In this document: piece after piece, positions 33,236 through 42,108 of the stretch | Position numbering within the stretch: the first letter of the stretch is position 1 | Layout of the letters: each line of letters opens with the position of its first letter | NCBI RefSeq assembly: GCF_042944905.1 | Contig: NZ_CP168496.1 | Coordinates: 806,001-870,000, forward strand | Length of the DNA stretch: 64,000 bases | Source: Psychrobacillus sp042944905 | GTDB taxonomy: Bacteria; Bacillota; Bacilli; Bacillales_A; Planococcaceae | Reading direction: 5' to 3' | Program-made: the position numbers and the translations under genes | The notes under the pieces: generated by a model | What the model was told of the DNA's origin: nothing | The model's input: only the letters and a program-made list of their open reading frames with translations | Database searches by the model: none

Positions 33236-33404
33236 CTTGTGTCAGACACAACTTCAAAACAATTCCTAATCAATCTGGCTTGAGATAGCTAGATTATGGT
33301 AGTGCTTTCTGTCGATTATTGTATCTGAAAATGATAAACTTATAGGAGCAGCTACATATAGCGGATGGCGGTTGGCACTCCCTTGAGAAAGGGTGTGTTT
33401 ATAT
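33236..33404 (+). repeat. Segment duplicated at 45785-45950
   Basis: It shares ttcctaatcaatctggcttg..., gtcgattattgtatctgaaaatg and ggagcagctacatata with the segment at 45785-45950. Here it leads into a small toxin gene; there it leads into a longer reading frame. Confidence 0.7.
33376..33397 (+). promoter_or_regulatory. Hairpin sequestering a ribosome-binding site
   Basis: CACTCCCTT pairs with AAAGGGTGTG around gag, burying the AAAGGG ribosome site of the toxin start at 33405. Confidence 0.55.
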
Positions 33405-33515
33405 ATGGTGACTTATGAAGCAATGAACATGTTATACCAATCCGGAATGTTCCTCGCAACAGCAGCAACAGCTGTCGTAGCGATGATTGCTCTTTACACC
33501 AATAGAAAAAAGTAA
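33405..33515 (+). CDS. Putative holin-like (Hol-Tox) type I toxin
   Basis: The peptide has 36 residues: MVTYEAMNMLYQSGMFLATA, then AVVAMIALYTNRKK. It has the hallmark of the 'putative holin-like toxin' family of Firmicutes (TxpA/BsrG-type): M-x-T/V-Y-E-A start, one transmembrane segment, basic tail. The stop is followed by AACCACC...GTGGTT, usual for these loci, and a strong terminator at 33618. A TTTAGG-N16-TATAAT promoter on the minus strand (about 33649-33676) could make the antisense antitoxin RNA. Confidence 0.8.
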   Translation: MVTYEAMNMLYQSGMFLATAATAVVAMIALYTNRKK

Positions 33516-33617
33516 CCACCTTCCGCTAACGCCCAAGTAAGCAGAGTGGTTACTCCTTGTAACACCTTTTTTGTTTACCACTGGTCAACCGCACTTCATG
33601 CGGTATGTCAGCTGCAT

Positions 33618-33648
33618 TGACTGAGTGTTTACGCACTCAGTCTTTTTT
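33618..33648 (+). terminator. Intrinsic terminator of the holin-like toxin mRNA
   Basis: GACTGAGTG-tttac-GCACTCAGTC followed by TTTTTT. Confidence 0.85.
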
Positions 33649-33703
33649 ATTATATGCTCATTTTACCATACCTAAACTAAAAATACACATCAGCTCGGAT
33701 TAA

Positions 33704-33805
33704 AAACGCGTCCCTGTGTCAGAAACAAAGAAATAGGGAAATAGTGAAGTGTCCACTGTGCCAGAAACAATTCCGAACTATTCTGATAATTTACTGCAAT
33801 TCAAG
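33704..33805 (+). repeat. Two dispersed repeats, first truncated
   Basis: Aacgcgtccctgtgtcagaaac (33704-33727) is cut after the first arm. A diverged full copy (gtgtccactgtgccagaaac, ttctgataatttactgc) spans 33747-33803. Confidence 0.8.
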
Positions 33806-33823
33806 ATTCTTTATAACCAATAA

Positions 33824-33870
33824 TACCTCCTACACTTAATGGATATAGTGTAGGAGGTAGTTGTTTTTTT
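33824..33870. terminator. Strong terminator hairpin
   Basis: TACCTCCTACACT pairs with AGTGTAGGAGGTA, followed by a T-run. The stretch 33870-34675 contains a copy of the module at 51560-51860 and, on the minus strand around 34123-34300, a short reading-frame relic (LYQFPSALDNIGYTITVMAM) I cannot assign. Confidence 0.75.
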
Positions 33871-34675
33871 GAAAAGTTAAGAAAGCATATAAATTTGGCT
33901 ACTAGTAGTCTCGGATGAATAAAAATTAGTCTCGCTTTAGGGTAAATAGATCTTGAAGTGCCATAAAGTGTAAATAAATACATCTGGTTATGCAACTTTT
34001 GTATTCTAGTCTTGGCACTAAAAAGAAATAGGCAGCATCTATTGATAAAGAAGTGCTGAGCGGACGAAATTGTATCTTCGTCCGCATTTAAAAGAGTAGG
34101 GAAGTATCTAATCACTCTTTAACCAAACCTAATGCACTATGTTTTTACATATTTCAAGCGTGCGACGGAAAAACATCTGGAACAAGATTACCGAAAAACG
34201 TGGAAAGTGAAGTGACACATTTACTTCACGTTCCATAGCCATAACGGTAATAGTGTAGCCGATGTTGTCCAAAGCACTTGGGAATTGGTAAAGACCTGAT
34301 GCACTTAAAGGACGCTTGCGTTTTCTCCAGGAATGATCATGATCAACCCATCATAATCCGTAACACCTTTATAAAAGCTAAAATTGTTTATTTCCAAAAC
34401 TTTAGTGGTTAAACAGATTTTTATATCATTATGTTCTTCTTTACTTCTTGGACTAAGCATATAGATGAATGATGAATACTTTCAAGACAGGGAGATGGGT
34501 AAATAATTATTAGAGTAACTTGAAGGATTTCGATTACTGCTTCCGGTAGGGGCTTATCAATTGATGGTAACAAATAATTTAACTGACAAGAATGGACAGT
34601 AAGGAAAACAAATGCATTAAAAATGAGCTTTAAAGTGAAATAACAAGGAAATAAACACAACTTAGGAGGAATATC

Positions 34676-35809
34676 ATGAAAAAAAATCTAGTGAAAACAG
34701 CGGCAGCGGCAGCACTATTAACGAGTTCCATTTTAGCATTTTCTCCAATTGCTTATGGGAAGTCAATCTCTGTCGATCAATCTATTAACTCAGTGAAGAG
34801 TGAGTTAAATAAGGCTGCATCACAATATGTATATCCTACGCTTGAAGGAAAGCTTGTTCCAAGCGAATCATTATACGCTACATTAAATAGTGCAAAGAAA
34901 AACTACCAGGCTACTAGAAACGCAATTGTATCATCTAAGCTTTCTACAAAAGAAAAAGAAAGTAAACTGAATGACATTGATTCTTTATATAATGAGAAAG
35001 TATCTAAAGGTTTAGTTCCTTATATGGATGCGTATAATTACGCAACAAAATACTTAGATCCTTTGATGAAAGAAATTAACGAAGCAGAAGCAAAGAATGA
35101 TTTTGCTACAGTGGTAGCAGGATACCATCAGTTATCTTACCAATTAAAAGATAGGACATCTATTTTATACCGTTTCTCTGGTAAAGCAGCTCGTGATTTA
35201 TTGCTAGAGAAGTATAAAAAGCCGGCAGAGGCAAAACGTAATGAATTAACGCTCCCGGTAACCATTTATATGAAATTAGTAGACCTTAAGAGTTTGTATG
35301 CTGCTGGCAAAAGTGAAGAAGTTTTAAAAGCATATGCAGAGCTTAATATTTTATTAGAAGGTTTACCAAAGACAAATAAATATGCAGCTCCATTATTCGC
35401 AGAAGTAGCAAAAATAAAAGCAATCATAGATGCTCCTCTTGTGGCATTGACGGAACAACAAGCTTTTGATAGTAAAGTAGCAGATTTTGTGGAGAAAGTT
35501 AATGCCGGTCAAAAAAACATTACGGTTTCTTCAACTGCTTCTAATTCATTAACTGTTACAATCAAAGAAGATGTCAGCATTTTAGAATTTTTAAGTCAAG
35601 GATTCTATACATCACTAATTAGTGGCTTAAATGTTACGAAAATTAATGGAAATGACCCATTATCAGAAGCAGCAATGAATGGGCTTAAAGCGGCATTTTC
35701 TGCAGATGCAAAAACATTGGCTGACCTAAAAGGAAAATCATTTCCTTTTCCTTTAACAGTAAACGCCGGTTCAGAATTTGACGTTATTTTTACAATTGCA
35801 TTTAACTGA
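34676..35809 (+). CDS. SbsC-type cell-wall-bound exoprotein (paralogue 2)
   Basis: The protein has 377 residues, with ATG at 34676 after TAGGAGG. The signal peptide ends near AYG at residue 27. Residues 28-250 are the SbsC-type module (VDQSINSVKSELNKAASQYV, MDAYNYATKYLDPLMKEINE, GKAARDLLLEKYKKP). It is followed by a short C-terminal domain of about 120 residues (NITVSSTASNSLTVTIKEDV), not recognised. Its stop is 16 bases before IS copy D. Confidence 0.75.
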   Translation: MKKNLVKTAAAAALLTSSILAFSPIAYGKSISVDQSINSVKSELNKAASQYVYPTLEGKLVPSESLYATLNSAKKNYQATRNAIVSSKLSTKEKESKLNDIDSLYNEKVSKGLVPYMDAYNYATKYLDPLMKEINEAEAKNDFATVVAGYHQLSYQLKDRTSILYRFSGKAARDLLLEKYKKPAEAKRNELTLPVTIYMKLVDLKSLYAAGKSEEVLKAYAELNILLEGLPKTNKYAAPLFAEVAKIKAIIDAPLVALTEQQAFDSKVADFVEKVNAGQKNITVSSTASNSLTVTIKEDVSILEFLSQGFYTSLISGLNVTKINGNDPLSEAAMNGLKAAFSADAKTLADLKGKSFPFPLTVNAGSEFDVIFTIAFN

Positions 35810-35812
35810 AAA

Positions 35813-35825
35813 AAACATTCGTCCC
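35813..35825 (+). repeat. Dispersed repeat stump before IS copy D
   Basis: Aacattcgtccc cut by the IS. The right part follows at 37144. Confidence 0.7.
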
Positions 35826-35867
35826 TGTAGTCTAGCCCCTATTTTATGGACAGTGTAGAATTGTGCA

Positions 35868-36719
35868 TTAGCTAGCTGAATGTTTTAACTTTAAATAAGC
35901 AGTTGGACTTAAATAACCCAGTCTTTTTTGACCACGGTTTTGGTTAAAATATGCAATGTATAAGAGTAAATCTTTCTTTACCTGTTTGGCATTATCTGTC
36001 GCATACAAGTGCGGGAATTCTGTCTTTAATTGCGAAAAAAAGCTCTCAATTACAGCGTTATCCCAGCAGTTTGCCTTCCGAGACATACTTGGTGAAAAGT
36101 GAAGTTTCTTGGCAAGATTTTTATACTTAAAAGACTTATAGACACTTCCTTGATCAGAGTGAATGATGACGTTTGTTAAGTCGGGCAACTTTCTAGTTTT
36201 CATTGCTTGTTTAACAGTAGTTTCTACCAGGTTTGCAGTTGGACTATCGCTCATTTCAAATGCAATAATTTCTCGATTACAAAGATCCATGATTGCAGAA
36301 ACGTAAAATTTATCTTCTTCCACTGTAATCTCAGATAGATCGGTAACCCATTTACGATTGGGCAGCGAAGCATCAAAATCTCTATTAAGAAGGTTTGGAT
36401 ATACCCAGTCAGATTGTGCATCTTTCTTAGATTGGAAGTACTTCTTAACTCGAATTTTAGATTTAATATTCATCTCATTCATTAATCGCTGTACACGCTT
36501 GTGATTAATTACATGATCGTGGTTAGCTTTCAGTTCACCAGCAATTCTTTTCACGCCAATGGTGCCACCAGTAAAATCATATAAGCTTTGGATGACCGTA
36601 ATATCGATTTGATCCCGCTCAGAAAGAGACTTTTGAGGTTGTGCCATATAGTTGTAATATCCACTGGTTGATACTTTTAATGTTTTACAAAGTGTAGTTA
36701 CTGGATAATCCTTTCTCAA
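35868..36719 (-). CDS. IS3-family transposase OrfB
   Basis: Identical to the OrfB at 19882-20733. Confidence 0.95.
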   Translation of the reverse strand: MRKDYPVTTLCKTLKVSTSGYYNYMAQPQKSLSERDQIDITVIQSLYDFTGGTIGVKRIAGELKANHDHVINHKRVQRLMNEMNIKSKIRVKKYFQSKKDAQSDWVYPNLLNRDFDASLPNRKWVTDLSEITVEEDKFYVSAIMDLCNREIIAFEMSDSPTANLVETTVKQAMKTRKLPDLTNVIIHSDQGSVYKSFKYKNLAKKLHFSPSMSRKANCWDNAVIESFFSQLKTEFPHLYATDNAKQVKKDLLLYIAYFNQNRGQKRLGYLSPTAYLKLKHSAS

Positions 36720-37075
36720 GGCCGTAATGGCTTCGAAGCACTTCTTTTTTCGTTCTCCTTGAGAAAGGCCTGGAACTTTTTTAAGATTTCATTTTGTATC
36801 AATTGCTCCTTGTACTTCTTTTCTATATCTCTTAATCTATTTAGTTCTGCAGTGTGTTCAATCAAATCTGATTTCTCATAGTGTGAGAGAAGTGCATCTT
36901 CACCATGTTCTCTGTAAAGTTTCAGCCACCCTGTCAATGAATTAATATGAATTTCCAGTTCGTCCGCGACATCTTGCCTGTTACGTTTATTCAGACGTAC
37001 TTCATTTACTGCAAATAACTTTTGTTCATATGTGAGTTGACGTTTTTTTGTTTTCTTACGAATGTTCATGATCAT
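36716..37075 (-). CDS. IS3-family transposase OrfA
   Basis: Identical to the OrfA at 20730-21089. Confidence 0.95.
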   Translation of the reverse strand: MIMNIRKKTKKRQLTYEQKLFAVNEVRLNKRNRQDVADELEIHINSLTGWLKLYREHGEDALLSHYEKSDLIEHTAELNRLRDIEKKYKEQLIQNEILKKFQAFLKENEKRSASKPLRP

Positions 37076-37143
37076 GCCCCTCTCAGATGGTTGTATTTAC
37101 ACAATTATAACACTCTATGTGTCCATTATAAGGGGGTCGACCA

Positions 37144-37392
37144 CTGTGTCAGAAACAATTCTACACTATTCTGACAATAGACTACAATTCACTTTAAGAT
37201 GTTTTGAAACATATTTTTTAAACTAGCTGTTTTCCTCTACCTCATTCTGACAGGAACATTTAAACGAGCGTCCCTGTGTCAGAAACAATTCTACACTATT
37301 CTGACAATAGACTACAATTCACTTTAAGATGTTTTGAAACATATTTTTTAAACTAGCTGTTTTCCTCTACCTCATTCTGACAGGAACATTTT
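37144..37392 (+). repeat. Tandem duplication of 118 bp containing the dispersed repeat
   Basis: Bases 37145-37262 and 37275-37392 are identical (period 130). Each starts tgtgtcagaaac and ends caggaacatt, and includes a complete repeat core plus about 60 bp of tail. The first unit touches IS copy D; the second has the intact 5' end gagcgtccctg. The following 320 bp to 37712 are AT-rich with nothing I can assign. Confidence 0.9.
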
Positions 37393-37712
37393 ATGTTCTT
37401 TTGATTTTCCCATTCTCATTTTAATTAATAAGGAAAGATAAAATTAGATTTTGCTATTTCATTACTTATCTATTATTGAATCGAATTTTTATAAATCACT
37501 TTTTCTTTCTTAGAAAAGAAGTTAAATTGAGTTCATCTCTAATATAAAACATTATAAACAGAAAAATCATAAAAATTTAATGAATTCTTAATTGTACTTC
37601 ATATTATTAAATGGTATGTTTTAACTAGAATCATATTAATCTATTAATTTCATATCATTGGAAAATTATTGATAGGATTCTATCGTTATTATATTAATAT
37701 AGGAGGGGAATT

Positions 37713-40700
37713 ATGAATAAGAAGATGAAAAGGTCCGTAATGGCAACAGTACTTGCTACCTCATTGCTAGCTCCTACAAATGTAGGTTTCGCTAACAATT
37801 CATTACAAGATTTGGTGGATCAAGCGAGGAAGGATATGAAAGAGGCAGCCTATGCGTATGTAGTACCGTCTCAAAAAGGAAAAGTTGCAACAAGCGAAGA
37901 ATTGTATCCAGCATTGAATGTAGCAAAAGCAAATTATCAAAAAGCAAAGAATGCGATCGAGAAATCTAATGCAAAAAATAAAGATACTTTATTAAAAGAT
38001 TTAAATGATTTATACAATGAAAGAATTACTAAGGGGATTATTCCTTATATTGACGCTTATAATTACGCAGAAAAATACTTAAATCCAATAATGGCTGACA
38101 TTAAAAAGGCGGAGACAGCAAAAGATTGGGTAAAAATAGAAACTCTATATCATAAGTTATCTGTACAGTTAAAAGGACGTACCGCAATTCTTTATCGTTT
38201 TTCTGGCAAAGATGCAAGGGATTTATTACTAGAACAGTACAAGGAACCTGCAAACTTTAAGCGCGAACAGTTAAAGGTTCCAGTAACTATTTACATGAAA
38301 GTAAATGAAGCAGAAAAATTATTACTAGCTGGGAAAACTGAAGAGGCTACTAAAGTATTAGAATCGATTAAATCTTTGATCTCTCAATTGCCTTCTACTA
38401 GTTCGTTACCAATGGTTAAAGAGTTGCTTGAAAAAGCAAATGATGTAGCCAAAACAGCTGGTATTGATCTAACAACACCAACAACACCAACTACACCAAC
38501 TACACCAACTACACCAACAAAACCTCCTTCTACAGGTGGCGGAAACAATGGAGGTGGCAATGGTGGTAACACGGGTTCCAAAAACTTCAACCTGTCGATC
38601 ATGCATGTAAATGATATACATGCTAATACGGACAAAGCACCGAAGCTTGTTACAGCAGTAAAAGAAGTAAGAACAGTTAAACCGGATGCATTGTTATTAA
38701 ATGCAGGGGATGTTTTCTCTGGTACTTTATATTTTAATGAATTCCTAGGCCAAGCCGACTTAAAATTTATGAATCTAATGAAAGTCGATGCCATGACATT
38801 TGGTAACCATGAGTTCGATCTTGGTTCGTCTAAAGAAGGTCATCAAGCATTAGTTGATTTCATTAAAGGGGCAGAATTCCCATTTGTATCAGCTAACGTA
38901 GATTTTTCAAAGGACGAGAAATTTACAGGTTTATTTAATACAAAGATTCCTAAAAATCCCGAAAAACCTAAGAATGGGAATATTTACACGGGAATTGTAA
39001 AAGAAATAAACGGAGAAAAAGTTGGTATTTTTGGACTAACAACCGCTGAAACGGCAGACATCTCAAGCCCTGGAAAAATTACATTCTCTAACTATATAGA
39101 AGATGCAAAGAGAATGGTTGCTGAATTTGAAGCAATGGGTATTAACAAAATTGTAGCACTTACACATATTGGTTTTGATGATAATCCTGCTGTAGACAAT
39201 GATCAAGAACTAGCTGCAAATGTACCTGGAATTGACATAATCGTTGGAGGACACAGCCATACACAGTTAAATGTACCTGTTGTTGTGGATAAAGATAATA
39301 ATGGTAAAGCGAAAGACAAAACAATTATTGTACAAGCATATCAATATTCAGATTACCTTGGTACTTTAGATGTTGAATTCGATAAAAAAGGTGTCGTAGT
39401 AGGGCATGCTGGAAAGCTAATTAAAACTGCAGATAAAGCAGAAGACGCTGAGGCAGCTGCGCTCTTGAAACCTTATAAGGACAAAATTGCAACTGTTAAT
39501 GAAACGAAAATTGGAGTAACTCTTGAAAATGCACTTTTAAGCCCAAGAGTAACTGATGTAGGTTATGTTCCAGGCACAAGTGTAAGATCTAATGAAACTA
39601 TTCTAGGAAACATAATTACAGACGGTATGCTGGCGAAAGCGAAAGATTATGTAAAAAATAAAAATGTAATCATGGCACTCCAAAATGGTGGAGGCATTAG
39701 AACTTCTATTCCATCAGGTCAAGTAACAGTAGGTGGTGTTATAAAAGTACTTCCATTTGGTAACACACTAGCAACAATGGAGCTAACAGGTGCAGAAATA
39801 AAACAGGCACTTGAACTAAGCTTTAGTGCATATCCTTCTGAAAGTGGCGGTTTCTTACATGTATCAGGTGCAAAAGTAGAATTCGATTCTTCTAAACCTG
39901 TTGGAAAACGTGTAATATCGATTGCTTATAAAAATGCAGAAAATAAGTATACTCAAATCCAAGATTCCGAAACATACACAATAGCAACAAACGCATTCAC
40001 AGCTAAAGGTGGAGACGGCTATGACGTATTTAAAAAAGCGTATGAAGAAGGTCGTGTAACAGATCTTGGACTTTCAGATTGGGAAAATTTAAGAGATCAT
40101 TTAATATCTGTAAAAGATTCTATTCCAACTAAAATTGAAGGTCGTATTGTTGACGTTGCAGAAAAATCCAACTTTAATCTTTCCATTATGCATGTAAATG
40201 ATATACATGCTAATACGGACAAAGCACCGAAGCTTGTTACAGCAGTAAAAGAAGTACGCAGAGTTAAGCCGGATGCATTGTTATTAAATGCAGGGGATGT
40301 TTTCTCTGGTACTTTATATTTTAATGAATTCCTAGGCCAAGCCGACTTAAAATTTATGAATCTAATGAAAGTCGATGCCATGACATTTGGTAACCATGAG
40401 TTCGATCTTGGTTCGTCTAAAGAAGGTCATCAAGCATTAGTTGATTTCATTAAAGGGGCAGAATTCCCATTTGTATCAGCTAACGTAGATTTTTCAAAGG
40501 ACGAGAAATTTACAGGTTTATTTAATACAAAGATTCCTAAAAATCCCGAAAAACCTAAGAATGGGAATATTTACACGGGAATTGTAAAAGAAATAAACGG
40601 AGAAAAAGTTGGTATTTTTGGACTAACAACCGCTGAAACGGCAGACATCTCAAGCCCTGGAAAAATTACATTCTCTAACTATATAGAAGATGCAAAGAGA

Positions 40701-42017
40701 ATGGTTGCTGAATTTGAAGCAATGGGTATTAACAAAATTGTAGCACTTACACATATTGGTTTTGATGATAATCCTGCTGTAGACAATGATCAAGAACTAG
40801 CTGCAAATGTACCTGGAATTGACATAATCGTTGGAGGACACAGCCATACACAGTTAAATGTACCTGTTGTTGTGGATAAAGATAATAATGGTAAAGCGAA
40901 AGACAAAACAATTATTGTACAAGCATATCAATATTCAGATTACCTTGGTACTTTAGATGTTGAATTCGATAAAAAAGGTGTCGTAGTAGGGCATGCTGGA
41001 AAGCTAATTAAAACTGCAGATAAAGCAGAAGACGCTGAGGCAGCTGCGCTCTTGAAACCTTATAAGGACAAAATTGCAACTGTTAATGAAACGAAAATTG
41101 GAGTAACTCTTGAAAATGCACTTTTAAGCCCAAGAGTAACCGATGTAGGTTATGTACCAGGCACAAGTGTAAGATCCAATGAAACTATTCTAGGAAACAT
41201 AATTACAGACGGTATGCTTGCGAAAGCGAAAGATTATGTAAAAAATAAAAAGGTAATCATGGCATTCCAAAATGGTGGAGGCATTAGAACTTCTATTCCA
41301 TCAGGTCCAATAACAGTAGGTGGTGTTATAAAAGTACTTCCATTTGGTAACACATTAGCAACAATGGATCTAACAGGTGCAGAAATAAAACAAGCACTTG
41401 AACTAAGCTTTAGTGCATATCCTGGTGAAAGTGGCGGTTTCTTACATGTATCAGGTGCAAAAGTAGAATTCGATTCTTCTAAACCTGTTGGAAAACGTGT
41501 CATATCGATTGCTTATAAAAATGCAGAAAATGAGTATACTCCAATCCAAGATTCCGAAACATACACAATAGCAACAAACGCATTCACTGCTAAAGGTGGA
41601 GACGGCTATGACGTATTTAAAAAAGCGTATGAAGAAGGTCGTGTAACAGATCTTGGACTTTCAGATTGGGAAAACTTAAGAGATCATTTAGTATCTATAA
41701 AAGATTCTATTCCAACTAAAATTGAAGGTCGTATTGTAGACGTTGCAGGTAAAGGATCTGAAACTGTGCCAGCTGGTAGTTTCTCAGGAACAGCTGATAC
41801 TCCAAAAGTTTATAATGGCGACGTAATCGTTTCTGTGACAGACGTAGCATCTTTTAAGCATGCAGTTGTCAAAGGTAATTTGATCCTTACAGGTACACCA
41901 ACAGAAAATGTGTCATTCTTAGACATAAAAGTCGAAGGGAATTTAGATCTTTCAGGACTTGACGGAGTAATTTATAATTTTGATGGTTTAACAGTAACAG
42001 GTGAAATGAAACTTTAA
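37713..42017 (+). CDS. SbsC-type wall-bound protein with two tandem 5'-nucleotidase domains (paralogue 3)
   Basis: The protein has 1434 residues, with ATG at 37713 after AGGAGGGG. Signal peptide 1-27; SbsC-type wall-binding module 28-250; Thr-Pro and Gly-Asn linker 251-290. Next come two UshA-type metallophosphatase/5'-nucleotidase units, 291-815 and 820-1345. Each has MHVNDIHAN, NAGDVFSG, GNHEFD and GGHSHT metal motifs and a NGGGIRTSIPSG substrate motif. The two units repeat with a period of 1587 bp and are nearly identical in DNA. A C-terminal domain spans 1350-1434. Predicted role: dephosphorylating nucleotides outside the cell. The secreted nuclease gene follows. Confidence 0.88.
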   Translation: MNKKMKRSVMATVLATSLLAPTNVGFANNSLQDLVDQARKDMKEAAYAYVVPSQKGKVATSEELYPALNVAKANYQKAKNAIEKSNAKNKDTLLKDLNDLYNERITKGIIPYIDAYNYAEKYLNPIMADIKKAETAKDWVKIETLYHKLSVQLKGRTAILYRFSGKDARDLLLEQYKEPANFKREQLKVPVTIYMKVNEAEKLLLAGKTEEATKVLESIKSLISQLPSTSSLPMVKELLEKANDVAKTAGIDLTTPTTPTTPTTPTTPTKPPSTGGGNNGGGNGGNTGSKNFNLSIMHVNDIHANTDKAPKLVTAVKEVRTVKPDALLLNAGDVFSGTLYFNEFLGQADLKFMNLMKVDAMTFGNHEFDLGSSKEGHQALVDFIKGAEFPFVSANVDFSKDEKFTGLFNTKIPKNPEKPKNGNIYTGIVKEINGEKVGIFGLTTAETADISSPGKITFSNYIEDAKRMVAEFEAMGINKIVALTHIGFDDNPAVDNDQELAANVPGIDIIVGGHSHTQLNVPVVVDKDNNGKAKDKTIIVQAYQYSDYLGTLDVEFDKKGVVVGHAGKLIKTADKAEDAEAAALLKPYKDKIATVNETKIGVTLENALLSPRVTDVGYVPGTSVRSNETILGNIITDGMLAKAKDYVKNKNVIMALQNGGGIRTSIPSGQVTVGGVIKVLPFGNTLATMELTGAEIKQALELSFSAYPSESGGFLHVSGAKVEFDSSKPVGKRVISIAYKNAENKYTQIQDSETYTIATNAFTAKGGDGYDVFKKAYEEGRVTDLGLSDWENLRDHLISVKDSIPTKIEGRIVDVAEKSNFNLSIMHVNDIHANTDKAPKLVTAVKEVRRVKPDALLLNAGDVFSGTLYFNEFLGQADLKFMNLMKVDAMTFGNHEFDLGSSKEGHQALVDFIKGAEFPFVSANVDFSKDEKFTGLFNTKIPKNPEKPKNGNIYTGIVKEINGEKVGIFGLTTAETADISSPGKITFSNYIEDAKRMVAEFEAMGINKIVALTHIGFDDNPAVDNDQELAANVPGIDIIVGGHSHTQLNVPVVVDKDNNGKAKDKTIIVQAYQYSDYLGTLDVEFDKKGVVVGHAGKLIKTADKAEDAEAAALLKPYKDKIATVNETKIGVTLENALLSPRVTDVGYVPGTSVRSNETILGNIITDGMLAKAKDYVKNKKVIMAFQNGGGIRTSIPSGPITVGGVIKVLPFGNTLATMDLTGAEIKQALELSFSAYPGESGGFLHVSGAKVEFDSSKPVGKRVISIAYKNAENEYTPIQDSETYTIATNAFTAKGGDGYDVFKKAYEEGRVTDLGLSDWENLRDHLVSIKDSIPTKIEGRIVDVAGKGSETVPAGSFSGTADTPKVYNGDVIVSVTDVASFKHAVVKGNLILTGTPTENVSFLDIKVEGNLDLSGLDGVIYNFDGLTVTGEMKL

Positions 42018-42108
42018 TTCTTTTCGCCAAGCCTTTTGATTGAAAGCAAAAGGCTTTGTAATTGCACTAACTACTCAATTGAATATAAAAACGCTAGGAG
42101 TGAAATTG

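Larger units (their letters stand above)
35826..37143 (-). mobile_element. IS3-family (IS150-like) element, copy D, complete 1318 bp
   Basis: It has the same ends, length and genes as copies B and C, and is inserted at the same position of a dispersed repeat (cgtccc / ctgtgtcag). Confidence 0.95.

Noticed and set aside
34421..34660. Minus-strand frame of 79 codons upstream of an SbsC-type gene
   Set aside because: No ribosome site, no recognisable family, and it lies in the promoter region of the plus-strand gene.
38384..38794. Minus-strand frames within the 5'-nucleotidase gene (also 40097-40381 and 41234-41503)
   Set aside because: They are shadows. The first two share sequence only because the domain is duplicated.
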